Assembly: GCA_947593515.1 (NCBI GenBank)
Contig: CANQDQ010000006.1
Span: forward strand, 1 to 64,000
Direction: 5' to 3'
Source of the DNA: an uncultured Bacteroidales bacterium
GTDB lineage: Bacteria > Bacteroidota > Bacteroidia > Bacteroidales > UBA11471
Length of the DNA: 64,000 nucleotides
Under the pieces are notes generated by a model, which worked only from the letters and a program-made list of their open reading frames with translations, did not search any database and was not told where the DNA came from. Shown piece after piece: positions 33,887 to 43,174 of this stretch (the stretch's first letter is position 1; each line of letters opens with the position of its first letter). Both the position numbers and the translations under genes were made by a program.

Positions 33887-35674
33887 TTGTCGAACGAAAA
33901 CGCACATATACGGCATTTGCTTTCCCTCCTGCCCGACTCGCCCGGAGTATATCAATACTTCAACAAAGACGGGAGCATCATCTATGTGGGAAAAGCCAAG
34001 AATCTGAAAAAAAGGGTTCACAGCTATTTCAACCGAAACCACGAATCACCCCGCACATCGATGCTGGTGCGCAACATTCACGATATAAAATACATTGTCG
34101 TCGCCAACGAAGAAGATGCGCTGCATCTCGAAAACTCTCTCATCAAAGAGTATAAGCCGCGCTACAACGTGATGCTTAAAGACGACAAGACCTATCCGTG
34201 GATTACGATACGCAACGAACATTTTCCGCGTGTTGTCCTCACCCGCAAAGTCATACACGACGGCTCCAAATATTTCGGACCCTACGGCAACGTGCAGATT
34301 GCCCGCACCGTGCTCGAATTGATACGCAGCCTCTATCCCATTCGCACCTGTCCCCATGCACTCACGCCGGAAAACATCAAGAATCACCGTTACCGCAAAT
34401 GCCTGCAATACCATATTCACAATTGCAAAGCTCCTTGTGAAGCGCTGCAAGCCGAAGATGAATATCTCGGATATATCGCGCAAATACGCCAGATTCTTAA
34501 CGGAAACACTCAGCAATTGAGCGAACACCTCCTCGAAGAAATGAATCTGCTCGCCGAGCAAATGAAATTCGAGGAAGCACAAGAACTGAAAGAAAAGTAC
34601 CTTTTACTCGAAAAATACAAGGCAAAATCGGTTATCGTCAGCACGACCATACACAACGTCGATGTATTTTCGTATGAGGACGACGACGATAACGCCTATA
34701 TCAATTATATGCACATGCGCAACGGCAGCATCGTGCAAAGCTACACCATCGAATACCGGAAAAAACTCGATGAAAGCAAAGAAGAAATCCTGTCGCTGGC
34801 GATTGCCGAACTGCGCAGCCGCTTCAAAAGCGAATCGCGCGAAATCATCGTTCCTTTCCTGCCCGAATCGGAATTTGAAAACGTAACATTTCTCGTTCCA
34901 CAGCGGGGCGACAAGCGCAAATTGCTCGACGTTTCGACACAAAATGTCAAGCAATACAAACTCGACAAACTGAAAAGCTCGGAAAAACTAAATCCCGACC
35001 AGCGCGTTATACGCATTCTCTCGCGGGCACAAAAAGATTTCAAGCTAAAAACGCTGCCGATGCACATCGAATGTTTCGACAATTCCAATACACAAGGCGT
35101 GCTCCCCGTGTCGTCGTGCGTCGTATTCCGCAAAGCGAAACCATCGCGAAAAGACTACCGGCACTTCAATGTAAAGACCGTCGAAGGTCCCGATGATTTC
35201 GCGTCGATGTACGAAGCTGTGTTTCGTCGGTACAAGCGGCTTTCCGAAGAAGGCGAACCACTCCCCGACTTGGTGGTTGTCGATGGCGGAAAAGGGCAGC
35301 TCAGCGCTGCCGGCGAAGCCTTGAAAGACTTGCAGCTGGACATTCCGATTATCGGCATTGCCAAACGGTTGGAAGAGATATTTTTCCCGAATGATCCGAT
35401 ACCCCTCTATCTCGACAAAAACAGCGAAAGCCTGCGCCTCATACAGCAGATGCGCGACGAAGCCCACCGCTTCGGCATCACGCACCACCGCAACCGCCGC
35501 AGCAAGAAACAGGTGGAATCGGCTCTCGACAAAATCAAAGGCATCGGACCGAAAACGCGGGATTTGCTGCTCACCCGTTATAAGAGCGTCAAACGCATCA
35601 AAGAAGTTCCTTTCGAAGAATTGGCGCAACTTATCGGAGAGGCAAGAGCACGAACTGTCCTTGACAATTTATAG
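33887..35674 (+). CDS. uvrC: Excinuclease ABC subunit C
   Basis: 595 residues from a TTG start at 33887; no ATG exists near the expected N-terminus, and the GIY-YIG domain needs the residues before the first internal Met. Domains in order: GIY-YIG nuclease (PDSPGVYQYFNKDG, IYVGKAKNLKKRV), Cys-containing region (YRKCLQYHIHNC), UVR segment (EQMKFEEAQELKEKY), RNase H-like second nuclease (CFDNSNTQG, VVVDGGKGQLSAA) and C-terminal HhH (IKGIGPKTRDLLL). It makes both incisions in nucleotide excision repair. Confidence 0.95.
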   Translation: MSNENAHIRHLLSLLPDSPGVYQYFNKDGSIIYVGKAKNLKKRVHSYFNRNHESPRTSMLVRNIHDIKYIVVANEEDALHLENSLIKEYKPRYNVMLKDDKTYPWITIRNEHFPRVVLTRKVIHDGSKYFGPYGNVQIARTVLELIRSLYPIRTCPHALTPENIKNHRYRKCLQYHIHNCKAPCEALQAEDEYLGYIAQIRQILNGNTQQLSEHLLEEMNLLAEQMKFEEAQELKEKYLLLEKYKAKSVIVSTTIHNVDVFSYEDDDDNAYINYMHMRNGSIVQSYTIEYRKKLDESKEEILSLAIAELRSRFKSESREIIVPFLPESEFENVTFLVPQRGDKRKLLDVSTQNVKQYKLDKLKSSEKLNPDQRVIRILSRAQKDFKLKTLPMHIECFDNSNTQGVLPVSSCVVFRKAKPSRKDYRHFNVKTVEGPDDFASMYEAVFRRYKRLSEEGEPLPDLVVVDGGKGQLSAAGEALKDLQLDIPIIGIAKRLEEIFFPNDPIPLYLDKNSESLRLIQQMRDEAHRFGITHHRNRRSKKQVESALDKIKGIGPKTRDLLLTRYKSVKRIKEVPFEELAQLIGEARARTVLDNL

Positions 35675-35698
35675 TATAATATTTATAATCAACAACTT

Positions 35699-36151
35699 AT
35701 GAGAATCGTCGCACAACGGGTATCGCACGCATCGGTGAGTATCGGCGGACATATGAAATCGCAAATCGGAAACGGGCTGCTGATACTTGTCGGCATAGAA
35801 GACGCCGACGATGAAAACGATGTGGAATGGGTAAGCAAAAAAATCGTAAATTTGCGCATCTTCGACGACGAAAACGGCGTCATGAATCTTTCGGTCAAAG
35901 ATGTAGACGGAGAGGTGTTGATTGTCAGCCAGTTTACACTGTTCGCCTCTACCAAAAAGGGGAACAGACCTTCCTACATCAGAGCATCGAAACACGAACA
36001 CGCCATACCGTTGTACGAATCTTTTTGCCGGAAAGTTGCCGAAGAAACGGGAAAAATTACCGCAACCGGCGAGTTCGGCGCCGATATGCAAATCGAATTG
36101 CTGAACAACGGACCGGTAACCATCTGCATAGACTCGAAAAACAAAGAATAA
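35699..36151 (+). CDS. dtd: D-aminoacyl-tRNA deacylase
   Basis: 150 residues. The two active-site motifs SQFTLFAST (SQxTL) and NNGPVTI (GPVT) are intact, and the N-terminus RIVAQRVSHASV is typical. It removes D-amino acids (and glycine from tRNA-Ala) from mischarged tRNA. It lies 24 bases after uvrC and 1 base before the MazG-like gene. Confidence 0.96.
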   Translation: MRIVAQRVSHASVSIGGHMKSQIGNGLLILVGIEDADDENDVEWVSKKIVNLRIFDDENGVMNLSVKDVDGEVLIVSQFTLFASTKKGNRPSYIRASKHEHAIPLYESFCRKVAEETGKITATGEFGADMQIELLNNGPVTICIDSKNKE

Positions 36152-36152
36152 A

Positions 36153-36491
36153 ATGACCCTGCAAGAACTGCAAGACAGTGTCGATCGCTGGATAAAAGAG
36201 TACGGCGTCCGCTACTTCAACGAGCTTACCAACATGGCGATACTCACCGAAGAAGTGGGCGAAGTAGCCCGCATCATCGCCCGAAAGTATGGTGAGCAAT
36301 CGTTCAAGGAAAGCGACAAAAACAGCAATTTATCCGATGAAATCGCCGATGTGCTGTGGGTTCTCGTATGCCTCGCCAACCAAACGGGCATCGACCTCAC
36401 GGAAGCCATGCAGCGCAATATTGACAAAAAAACGCAACGCGACGCCCTGCGCCACCGCCAAAACGAAAAAATCAATCCGAATACGAAATAA
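36153..36491 (+). CDS. MazG-like nucleotide pyrophosphohydrolase
   Basis: 112 residues, all-alpha. The metal-binding pattern TEEVGEVARII ... DEIADVLWVLVCLAN corresponds to the E-x-x-E and E/D-x-x-D helices of the MazG/dUTPase-2 superfamily. It likely hydrolyses non-canonical NTPs to monophosphates as house-cleaning. Its position between dtd and deoC is as in Bacteroides relatives. Confidence 0.88.
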   Translation: MTLQELQDSVDRWIKEYGVRYFNELTNMAILTEEVGEVARIIARKYGEQSFKESDKNSNLSDEIADVLWVLVCLANQTGIDLTEAMQRNIDKKTQRDALRHRQNEKINPNTK

Positions 36492-36503
36492 AAATTTCCC
36501 GAT

Positions 36504-37379
36504 ATGGACAGATACAATGAAATGCTGAAAAGCTACAATACCGATTATCGCGATGAAATCGTCCGACAGGAGGTCGAAAAGATTTTGCGCGAAAACATCG
36601 CGCGCAACAGCAATGAGGAAGTGTATCGCTTCCTTTTCGGCTGCATAGACCTCACCTCGCTCAATCCCACCGACAACCAGTCGCAAATCGCCGCCTTCAC
36701 GCGACAGGTAAACGAGTTCGACAACCAAAATCCCGAATTGAATCACGTTGCCGCCGTATGCGTCTACCCCAACCTCGTGGAATGCGTGCGCATGAATCTC
36801 GAAGTTTCCGACGTAAACATCGCAGCCGTAGCCGGCGGATTTCCGTCGTCGCAGACATTCACCGAAGTAAAAGTCGCCGAAACGGCGCTTGCCGTAGCCG
36901 AAGGGGCGAACGAGATAGACACGGTGATGAATGTAGGGCAGTTCCTCAACGAAGAATATGAGGATATTTGCGATGAAATCGTGGAAATAAAGCACGCCTG
37001 CCGCAATGCCCGACTGAAAGTGATTCTGGAAACCGGCGCGCTGGGCAGCTGTTCCAACGTGAAAAAATCGGCGCTGTTAGCTATTTATTCCGGCGCCGAT
37101 TTCATCAAGACCTCGACCGGAAAAATCACTCCGGGTGCAACGCCCGAAGCCTTCTACGTCATGTGTCAAGCAATCAAGGAGTATCACAAAAAGACCGGTA
37201 CCCGCATCGGCATCAAAGCCGCCGGAGGAATCGCCGAAACCGCCGAAGCCGTCAAGTATTACACTCTTGCCGAAGCCGTGCTGGGCGAAGAATGGTTGAG
37301 CAAAGAGTATTTCCGCATCGGCGCAAGCCGCTTGGCAACTGCCCTGCTCGACTCCATCGTTTCTGCCGGGAAAAAGTAG
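36504..37379 (+). CDS. deoC: Deoxyribose-phosphate aldolase
   Basis: 291 residues, of the longer DeoC type. CIDLTSLNPTD, AVAGGFPSSQT, EIDTVMNVGQF, KVILETGAL and the Schiff-base lysine in DFIKTSTGKI are present, plus the C-terminal proton-relay lysine region GIKAAGGI. It cleaves 2-deoxyribose-5-phosphate to acetaldehyde and glyceraldehyde-3-phosphate in deoxynucleoside breakdown. Last gene of the operon; a strong terminator follows. Confidence 0.96.
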   Translation: MDRYNEMLKSYNTDYRDEIVRQEVEKILRENIARNSNEEVYRFLFGCIDLTSLNPTDNQSQIAAFTRQVNEFDNQNPELNHVAAVCVYPNLVECVRMNLEVSDVNIAAVAGGFPSSQTFTEVKVAETALAVAEGANEIDTVMNVGQFLNEEYEDICDEIVEIKHACRNARLKVILETGALGSCSNVKKSALLAIYSGADFIKTSTGKITPGATPEAFYVMCQAIKEYHKKTGTRIGIKAAGGIAETAEAVKYYTLAEAVLGEEWLSKEYFRIGASRLATALLDSIVSAGKK

Positions 37380-37400
37380 AGATTTCCCGATGAATCCGAT

Positions 37401-37439
37401 AAAAAAGGCGGCGGAAACAAGAAATTTCCGCCGCCTTTT
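37401..37439. terminator. Bidirectional terminator between deoC and the prenyl synthase gene
   Basis: AAAAGGCGGCGGAAA / TTTCCGCCGCCTTTT with a 7-base loop. The symmetrical A and T runs serve both convergent genes. Confidence 0.92.
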
Positions 37440-37455
37440 CATTTATATATATACG

Positions 37456-38445
37456 TTATTTCTTTCGTTCCAGCGTATAATCGAGAACCGCCAACAAGGC
37501 TGTCGCCACATCGGAAGGCAAGAACGGTCGGAGAACCTCCGCCGCTTCATCGCGCAAACGCCCCATGACACTCTCGGCATACTCGATTCCACCCGACTTT
37601 TTGGCATATTCGGCAAGCCGGCACACATCGTCGCCGGTAAGCTCCTGTTTCCGAATCAACGCCGCGATTTCGCTCCGCTCCGGCTCCGCGCCATGCGTCA
37701 GTGCATAGATGAGCGGCAGGGTTACTTTCCCCTCTTTCAGGTCGCAGCCCGATGTCTTACCCGTTTCCTTTGTGTCGAAATAATCGAAAATATCGTCTCT
37801 TATCTGAAAGCAAAGCCCCAATTTTTCACCGAAACACATCAAGGCATTTTGCTGCTCCGTCGTGGCGCCGGCAGTCAAAGCGCCTATCTGCATACAGACC
37901 TTGAACAGAGAAGCGGTCTTTTGCCGTATGACACGGAAGTAGGCATCTTCGTCGATTTCTTTTTTCTGAACGACGGATATTTGGTCTATCTCGCCTTGCG
38001 CCAGAACAGCGCCCAACTCTCCCAACACGGCAATGACGGAAGTCTCGCCGGTAAGCAGCGCCATACGCAGCACTTTCGACACGAAATAGTCGCCCGCCAG
38101 CACTGCCACCCGATTGTCCCACACGGCATTGAGGGTCTCTCTGCCCCGTCGGAGTTTCGACTCATCGACCACGTCGTCGTGAATGAGCGTGGCATTATGC
38201 AGCAGTTCCACAGCGGCAGCTCCGTAAATGGTTTCCTCCTTTACCGTCCCCGTCATGCGGGCAGCCAACAATACCAATATGGCGCGTATCTGTTTGCCCT
38301 TTGTCTGAAGATAGTAATCCACGATTTGCGAAAGCAGCGGATTCGACGACGACAAAGCCTGCTTCATCACTTCGTTCAACCGTGCCAAATCGCTTTCTAT
38401 CGGACGTTTTATCCTCGACAATATATCATCGTTCATCGTCTTCAT
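37456..38445 (-). CDS. Polyprenyl diphosphate synthase (IspB/octaprenyl-type)
   Basis: 329 residues. The first Asp-rich motif LIHDDVVDES with the following RRGRETLN, and the second QIRDDIFDYF, are those of trans-isoprenyl diphosphate synthases. The residues before the first motif (AVELLHNATLIHDD) are small or non-bulky, consistent with a long-chain product for the menaquinone side chain. The track start at 38469 is a TTG; the ATG at 38445 is used, with 38436 as an alternative. It is transcribed divergently from polA. Confidence 0.9.
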   Translation of the reverse strand: MKTMNDDILSRIKRPIESDLARLNEVMKQALSSSNPLLSQIVDYYLQTKGKQIRAILVLLAARMTGTVKEETIYGAAAVELLHNATLIHDDVVDESKLRRGRETLNAVWDNRVAVLAGDYFVSKVLRMALLTGETSVIAVLGELGAVLAQGEIDQISVVQKKEIDEDAYFRVIRQKTASLFKVCMQIGALTAGATTEQQNALMCFGEKLGLCFQIRDDIFDYFDTKETGKTSGCDLKEGKVTLPLIYALTHGAEPERSEIAALIRKQELTGDDVCRLAEYAKKSGGIEYAESVMGRLRDEAAEVLRPFLPSDVATALLAVLDYTLERKK

Positions 38446-38494
38446 TACAAAAAAAGTATCGGCTTTCAAACAAATACCTCTACCTATTTGGTTG

Positions 38495-38502
38495 CAAAAA
38501 TA
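38495..38502 (-). promoter_or_regulatory. -7 element of the prenyl synthase gene
   Basis: The minus strand reads TATTTTTGC about 50 bases before the start. Confidence 0.6.
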
Positions 38503-38583
38503 AGAATAAAACCCGAAGTATCGGCAGAATTTTGTAAATTTACCTCGCGGATTTTTCCGCCAACCCGTTACACAAATACCGCC

Positions 38584-41370
38584 ATGAGCGAAAAGAGATT
38601 GTTTCTATTGGACGCATACGCCCTTATCTATCGGGCATATTACGGTTTTATCAAAAATCCCCGCATCAATTCCAAAGGGGTAAATACGTCGGCGATATTC
38701 GGCTTCGTGAATACCCTCGAAGACCTGATACGCAAAGAAAATCCGACCCACCTTGCCGTCGGATTCGACCCTGCCGGCGCCACATTCCGGCACGAGGCTT
38801 ACGACCGGTACAAGGCGCAGCGCGAAGAAACGCCCGAAGTAATCCGGCAGTCGGTGCCCGTCATCAAAGAAATCATACAAGCCTACAACATTCCCATCAT
38901 CGAGGTGCCCCGCTACGAAGCCGACGATGCCATCGGCACGTTGGCGAAGAAAGCCGAACAAGCCGGATTCGAGACCTACATGATGACTCCCGACAAAGAC
39001 TACGGGCAATTGGTGTCGCCGCATATCTTCATTTACAAGCCGAAATTCGGCAGCAGCGACTTCGAGGTGCGCGGCGAGAAAGAGATAAAAGAAAAATACG
39101 GCATCGCCCGCCCCGAACAGGTCATCGACATCTTGGGGCTAATGGGCGACACCGCCGACAACATTCCGGGCTGCCCGGGCGTCGGCGAGAAAACCGCGAT
39201 AAAACTCATACAAGAATACGACTCCATCGAAAACCTGCTGACGCAGACTGCCACCCTCAAAGGCGCACTGAAAACGAAAATAGAGAGTAACGAGGAACAA
39301 ATACGCTTCTCCAAATTCCTCGCCACCATCAAAACCGACGTGCCGGTATCGTTCGACGAAGAATCGCTGCGCCGCTCCCCCATCGACGAGCCCCGCCTCC
39401 GAAAAATTTTCGACGAACTCGAATTTCGGACTCTCTCCGAGCGTGTCTTCGGAAAGAGCGCCGCACCCGCGTCTGGCACACCCGACACCCCCGTCGCTCA
39501 ACCCTCGCTCTTCGACATATTTCCGACCGAAACACCGGAAGAAGAAAAATATGCGACTCTCAGCGAGTTAAATTCTACTCAGCACGTTTACAAACTTCTT
39601 GACAAAGAGGAAGATATACAAGAATTAGCCCGTCAATTGGAGGGGTGCGATTTTTTTGCATTCGACACGGAAACGACCGGAGTCGAGCCGATGAACGTCG
39701 AATTGGTCGGAATGTCGTTCGCCATGAAAGAACACGAAGCATATTACATACCCGTACCGCCCGAAAGAGAGAGAACCGAACGAATTGTTAAAATATTCAA
39801 ACGCGCTTTGGAGAATCCGGTAAGTTTGAAAATCGGACAAAACATCAAATACGACTATATCGTGCTGCGCAATTACGGCGTATGCCCCGGCGGGAAATTT
39901 TTCGACACGATGGTCGCCCATTACTTGCTGCAACCCGAACAGCGGCACAACATGGACTACCTCGCCGAAATATACCTCCGCTACAAAACCGTTCACATCG
40001 ACGAACTGATTGGCGCGAAAGGGAAAAACCAACTCTCCATGCGACAGGTCGCCCCCGAGACGGTGTGCCCCTACGCCGCCGAAGATGCCGACATCACCCT
40101 GCAACTCAAAAACAAATTGGAGCAGGAATTGAAACGGGAAGATCTCGAAGAACTCTTTTACACCATTGAAATGCCGCTGGTGCGCGTCCTCGCCGAAATG
40201 GAAATAAGCGGCGTGCGCATCGACACCGATACCCTGCGGCAGTCGTCGAAAGAACTGACCGGCAAACTCGATGAAATCGAGCAGGAGATTTACCGCCTTG
40301 CCGGAATGCCGTTCAACATCAGCTCCGCCCGACAGGTGGGCGAAATCCTTTTCGAGCGACTGAAAATCGACGAGAAAGCCCGCAAGACCAAAACCGGACA
40401 ATACTCCACCACCGAAGAGGTGCTCGAAAAACTGCGGTACCGCCACCCCATCGTCGATAAAATACTCGAATATCGCGGACTGCGCAAGCTGCTCAGCACC
40501 TATGTCGATGCCCTGCCCGAGCTGATAAATCCCCGCACGGGAAAGATACATACCTCTTTCAACCAAACGATTACCGCCACCGGACGGCTCAGTTCGAGCA
40601 ACCCCAATCTGCAAAACATTCCCATACGCGACGACGAGGGGCGTGAGATACGCCGCGCATTCATTCCCGAACCCGGCGAACTCTTTTTCTCCGCCGACTA
40701 TTCGCAAATCGAATTGCGCATCATGGCGCACCTCAGCGGCGACGCCGCCATGATAGACGCTTTCTGCTCGGGGCAGGATATTCATGCCGCCACCGCCGCC
40801 AAGATTTACAAAATACCCCTGAACGACGTTACGAAAGAGATGCGCCGCAAGGCAAAAACCGCCAACTTCGGCATCATCTACGGCATATCCACATTCGGAC
40901 TTGCCGAACGCCTAAACATTCCCCGCAGCGAAGCCAAGCAGCTCATCGACGGATATTTCGAAACATTCCCCCAAGTGAAAGCCTATATGGAGAAAAGCAT
41001 CGAAATCGCGCGACAGAAAGGCTACGTGGAAACCCTCAACAAACGCAAGCGCATGCTGCCCGACATCAACTCGCACAACAGCGTTGTGCGCGGATATGCC
41101 GAGCGAAACGCCATAAACGCCCCCATACAGGGCAGCGCCGCCGACATCATAAAAATAGCGATGGTAAGCATCTTTGAGCGTTTCGCACGGGAAAACATAC
41201 GGGCAAAAATGATTCTGCAAGTGCACGACGAACTCAATTTCACCGTACCCGCCGACGAAATCGACACCGTGAGCCGCATCGTCAAGGAAGAAATGGAGGG
41301 CGCCGCCAGCCTGCGCGTACCCCTTACCGCCGATTCCGGCGTCGGTGCCAACTGGCTCGAAGCGCATTAA
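38584..41370 (+). CDS. polA: DNA polymerase I
   Basis: 928 residues from MSEKRLFLLDAYALIYRAYY; the track ORF runs 398 codons further upstream only through antisense of the prenyl synthase. Domains: 5'-3' exonuclease/FEN (1-290: YEADDAIGTLA, TPDKDYGQLV, GDTADNIPGCPGVGEKTA), 3'-5' exonuclease with FDTETTGVEP (Asp and Glu kept, so proofreading is probably active), and the family A polymerase with motif A DYSQIELRIMAHLS, motif B (RRKAKTANFGIIYG) and motif C VHDEL. It functions in Okazaki fragment maturation and repair. Confidence 0.97.
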   Translation: MSEKRLFLLDAYALIYRAYYGFIKNPRINSKGVNTSAIFGFVNTLEDLIRKENPTHLAVGFDPAGATFRHEAYDRYKAQREETPEVIRQSVPVIKEIIQAYNIPIIEVPRYEADDAIGTLAKKAEQAGFETYMMTPDKDYGQLVSPHIFIYKPKFGSSDFEVRGEKEIKEKYGIARPEQVIDILGLMGDTADNIPGCPGVGEKTAIKLIQEYDSIENLLTQTATLKGALKTKIESNEEQIRFSKFLATIKTDVPVSFDEESLRRSPIDEPRLRKIFDELEFRTLSERVFGKSAAPASGTPDTPVAQPSLFDIFPTETPEEEKYATLSELNSTQHVYKLLDKEEDIQELARQLEGCDFFAFDTETTGVEPMNVELVGMSFAMKEHEAYYIPVPPERERTERIVKIFKRALENPVSLKIGQNIKYDYIVLRNYGVCPGGKFFDTMVAHYLLQPEQRHNMDYLAEIYLRYKTVHIDELIGAKGKNQLSMRQVAPETVCPYAAEDADITLQLKNKLEQELKREDLEELFYTIEMPLVRVLAEMEISGVRIDTDTLRQSSKELTGKLDEIEQEIYRLAGMPFNISSARQVGEILFERLKIDEKARKTKTGQYSTTEEVLEKLRYRHPIVDKILEYRGLRKLLSTYVDALPELINPRTGKIHTSFNQTITATGRLSSSNPNLQNIPIRDDEGREIRRAFIPEPGELFFSADYSQIELRIMAHLSGDAAMIDAFCSGQDIHAATAAKIYKIPLNDVTKEMRRKAKTANFGIIYGISTFGLAERLNIPRSEAKQLIDGYFETFPQVKAYMEKSIEIARQKGYVETLNKRKRMLPDINSHNSVVRGYAERNAINAPIQGSAADIIKIAMVSIFERFARENIRAKMILQVHDELNFTVPADEIDTVSRIVKEEMEGAASLRVPLTADSGVGANWLEAH

Positions 41371-41437
41371 CCGAGCCGCACATTATTTATATAAAAGATT
41401 AAAAAGAGAAGAACGCGGCTACGTTACAGCTTTTTTG

Positions 41438-41445
41438 TACCTTTG
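41438..41445 (+). promoter_or_regulatory. -7 element of the ychF operon
   Basis: TACCTTTGC lies 28 bases before the ychF ATG. Confidence 0.65.
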
Positions 41446-41472
41446 CCGCAACAAAGTAAAAATCGGAATAGA

Positions 41473-42576
41473 ATGTCCTTACAATGTGGAATCGTCGGGC
41501 TGCCGAATGTCGGCAAATCGACACTTTTCAACTGCTTATCCAATGCCAAAGCCCAATCGGCGAATTTTCCTTTCTGCACCATCGAGCCGAATGTGGGCGT
41601 CATCACCGTTCCCGATGAACGGCTGAACAAACTTGCCGAGTTAGTGCACCCGCAGCGCATCGTCCCCACAACGGTCGAAATCGTCGATATTGCAGGACTG
41701 GTGAAAGGAGCAAGCCAAGGCGAGGGGTTGGGCAACAAATTCCTCGCCAACATCAGGGAGACCGACGCCATACTGCACGTACTCCGCTGCTTCGACGACG
41801 ACAACATCACGCACGTCGACGGGTCGGTCGATCCGGTGCGCGACAAAGAAATCATCGACTACGAACTGCAAATCAAAGACCTCGAAACCATCGACAGCCG
41901 CATTTCCCGCGTACAGAAACAGGCGCAGACGGGCGGAGACAAAACCGCCAAAATCGCCTACGAAGTGCTGAGCCGCTACAAAGAGGCGCTGGAACAGGGA
42001 AAAGCCGCCCGCACTGTTACGTTCGAAACCAAAGACGAACAGAAAATAGCCCACGACCTTTTCTTGCTCACCAACAAACCGGTGATGTACATCTGCAACG
42101 TCGATGAAGCAAGCGCCGTCAAAGGCAACGCCTATGTGGAGCGGGTGCGCGAAGCTGTCAAGGGGGAGGACGCCGAAATTCTCGTCGTCGCCGCCAAAAT
42201 AGAATCGGAGATAGCCGAATTCGAAACCTACGAAGAACGGCAGATGTTCCTCAACGAAATAGGACTCGAAGAGTCGGGCGTGTCGCGCCTTATCCGCTCG
42301 GCATACAAGCTGCTCAACCTCGAAACCTATTTCACCGCCGGCGAACCCGAAGTGCGGGCATGGACGTACCTGCGGGGCAGCAAAGCGCCCCAGTGCGCCG
42401 GCATCATACACTCTGATTTCGAGAAGGGTTTTATCCGCGCCGAAGTCATCAAATACGACGACTACATCGCTCTCGGCTCGGAAGCCGCCTGCAAAGAAGC
42501 CGGAAAAATGAACATCGAAGGCAAAGACTATGTGGTGCAGGACGGCGACATCATGCACTTCCGTTTCAACGTATAG
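41473..42576 (+). CDS. ychF: Redox-regulated ATPase YchF (Obg family)
   Basis: 367 residues. P-loop GLPNVGKSTLFN, DIAGLVKGASQGEGLGNKFLANIRE (switch II region), NKP in place of NKxD (LLTNKPVMY), and the C-terminal TGS domain ending AGKMNIEGKDYVVQDGDIMHFRFNV. The altered G4 motif explains why YchF prefers ATP. It binds ribosomes and modulates stress responses. The LOG-family gene starts 10 bases downstream. Confidence 0.95.
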   Translation: MSLQCGIVGLPNVGKSTLFNCLSNAKAQSANFPFCTIEPNVGVITVPDERLNKLAELVHPQRIVPTTVEIVDIAGLVKGASQGEGLGNKFLANIRETDAILHVLRCFDDDNITHVDGSVDPVRDKEIIDYELQIKDLETIDSRISRVQKQAQTGGDKTAKIAYEVLSRYKEALEQGKAARTVTFETKDEQKIAHDLFLLTNKPVMYICNVDEASAVKGNAYVERVREAVKGEDAEILVVAAKIESEIAEFETYEERQMFLNEIGLEESGVSRLIRSAYKLLNLETYFTAGEPEVRAWTYLRGSKAPQCAGIIHSDFEKGFIRAEVIKYDDYIALGSEAACKEAGKMNIEGKDYVVQDGDIMHFRFNV

Positions 42577-42586
42577 CGCGCCCGTC

Positions 42587-43174
42587 ATGAGAGAAATCCG
42601 TTCCGTATGCGTGTATTGCGGGTCGAGCTCCCAAGTACCGGCAGCCTATTTCGAGGCGGCGCGGACATTGGGCAAACTGCTTGCCGACAAGCGGATTCGC
42701 TGCATCTATGGAGCAGGCGGACAAGGACTGATGGGTACGCTCGCCGACACCGTGATGCAGAACGGGGGCGAAATCACCGGCATCATACCGCAATTCATGT
42801 ACGACAACGGTTGGTGCCACCCTGCATTGAAAGAGGTGGAAATAACGCCGGACATACACAGCCGGAAAAAACGCATGGCAACGCTTGCCGACGGCGTCAT
42901 CGCCCTGCCGGGCGGCTGCGGCACGCTGGAAGAGTTGCTCGAAATCATTACATGGAAACAGCTCGGGCTCCACACCAAGCCGATAGTCCTGCTCAATACC
43001 GACGGCTATTACGACCCGCTGATAACGCTGCTCGACCGCGCCGTCGAACAACGCTTCATGCGCACCGAACACCGCCGGATATGGCAAATCGCCGCCACGC
43101 CCGAAGAGGCGGTCGAGGCGCTATACACCGCACCCGAATGGGACAGAACCCTGAGTAAACTCGCTGCGATATGA
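42587..43174 (+). CDS. LOG-family nucleoside 5'-monophosphate phosphoribohydrolase
   Basis: 195 residues. VCVYCGSSSQVPAAYFEAA, YGAGGQGLMG, HSRKKRMATLADG and the LPGGCGTLEELLEI motif (PGGxGTxxE) mark the LOG / so-called lysine decarboxylase family. These enzymes release the base from nucleoside monophosphates, as in cytokinin activation in plants. Bacterial roles are mainly in nucleotide clean-up. It overlaps the DUF4271 gene by 4 bases (ATGA). Confidence 0.93.
   Translation: MREIRSVCVYCGSSSQVPAAYFEAARTLGKLLADKRIRCIYGAGGQGLMGTLADTVMQNGGEITGIIPQFMYDNGWCHPALKEVEITPDIHSRKKRMATLADGVIALPGGCGTLEELLEIITWKQLGLHTKPIVLLNTDGYYDPLITLLDRAVEQRFMRTEHRRIWQIAATPEEAVEALYTAPEWDRTLSKLAAI

Noticed and set aside
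37390-38583. 398-codon N-terminal extension of polA in the ORF track
   Set aside because: It is antisense to the polyprenyl synthase gene, which has both Asp-rich motifs. DNA polymerase I homologues start at the LLDAYALIYRAYY region.
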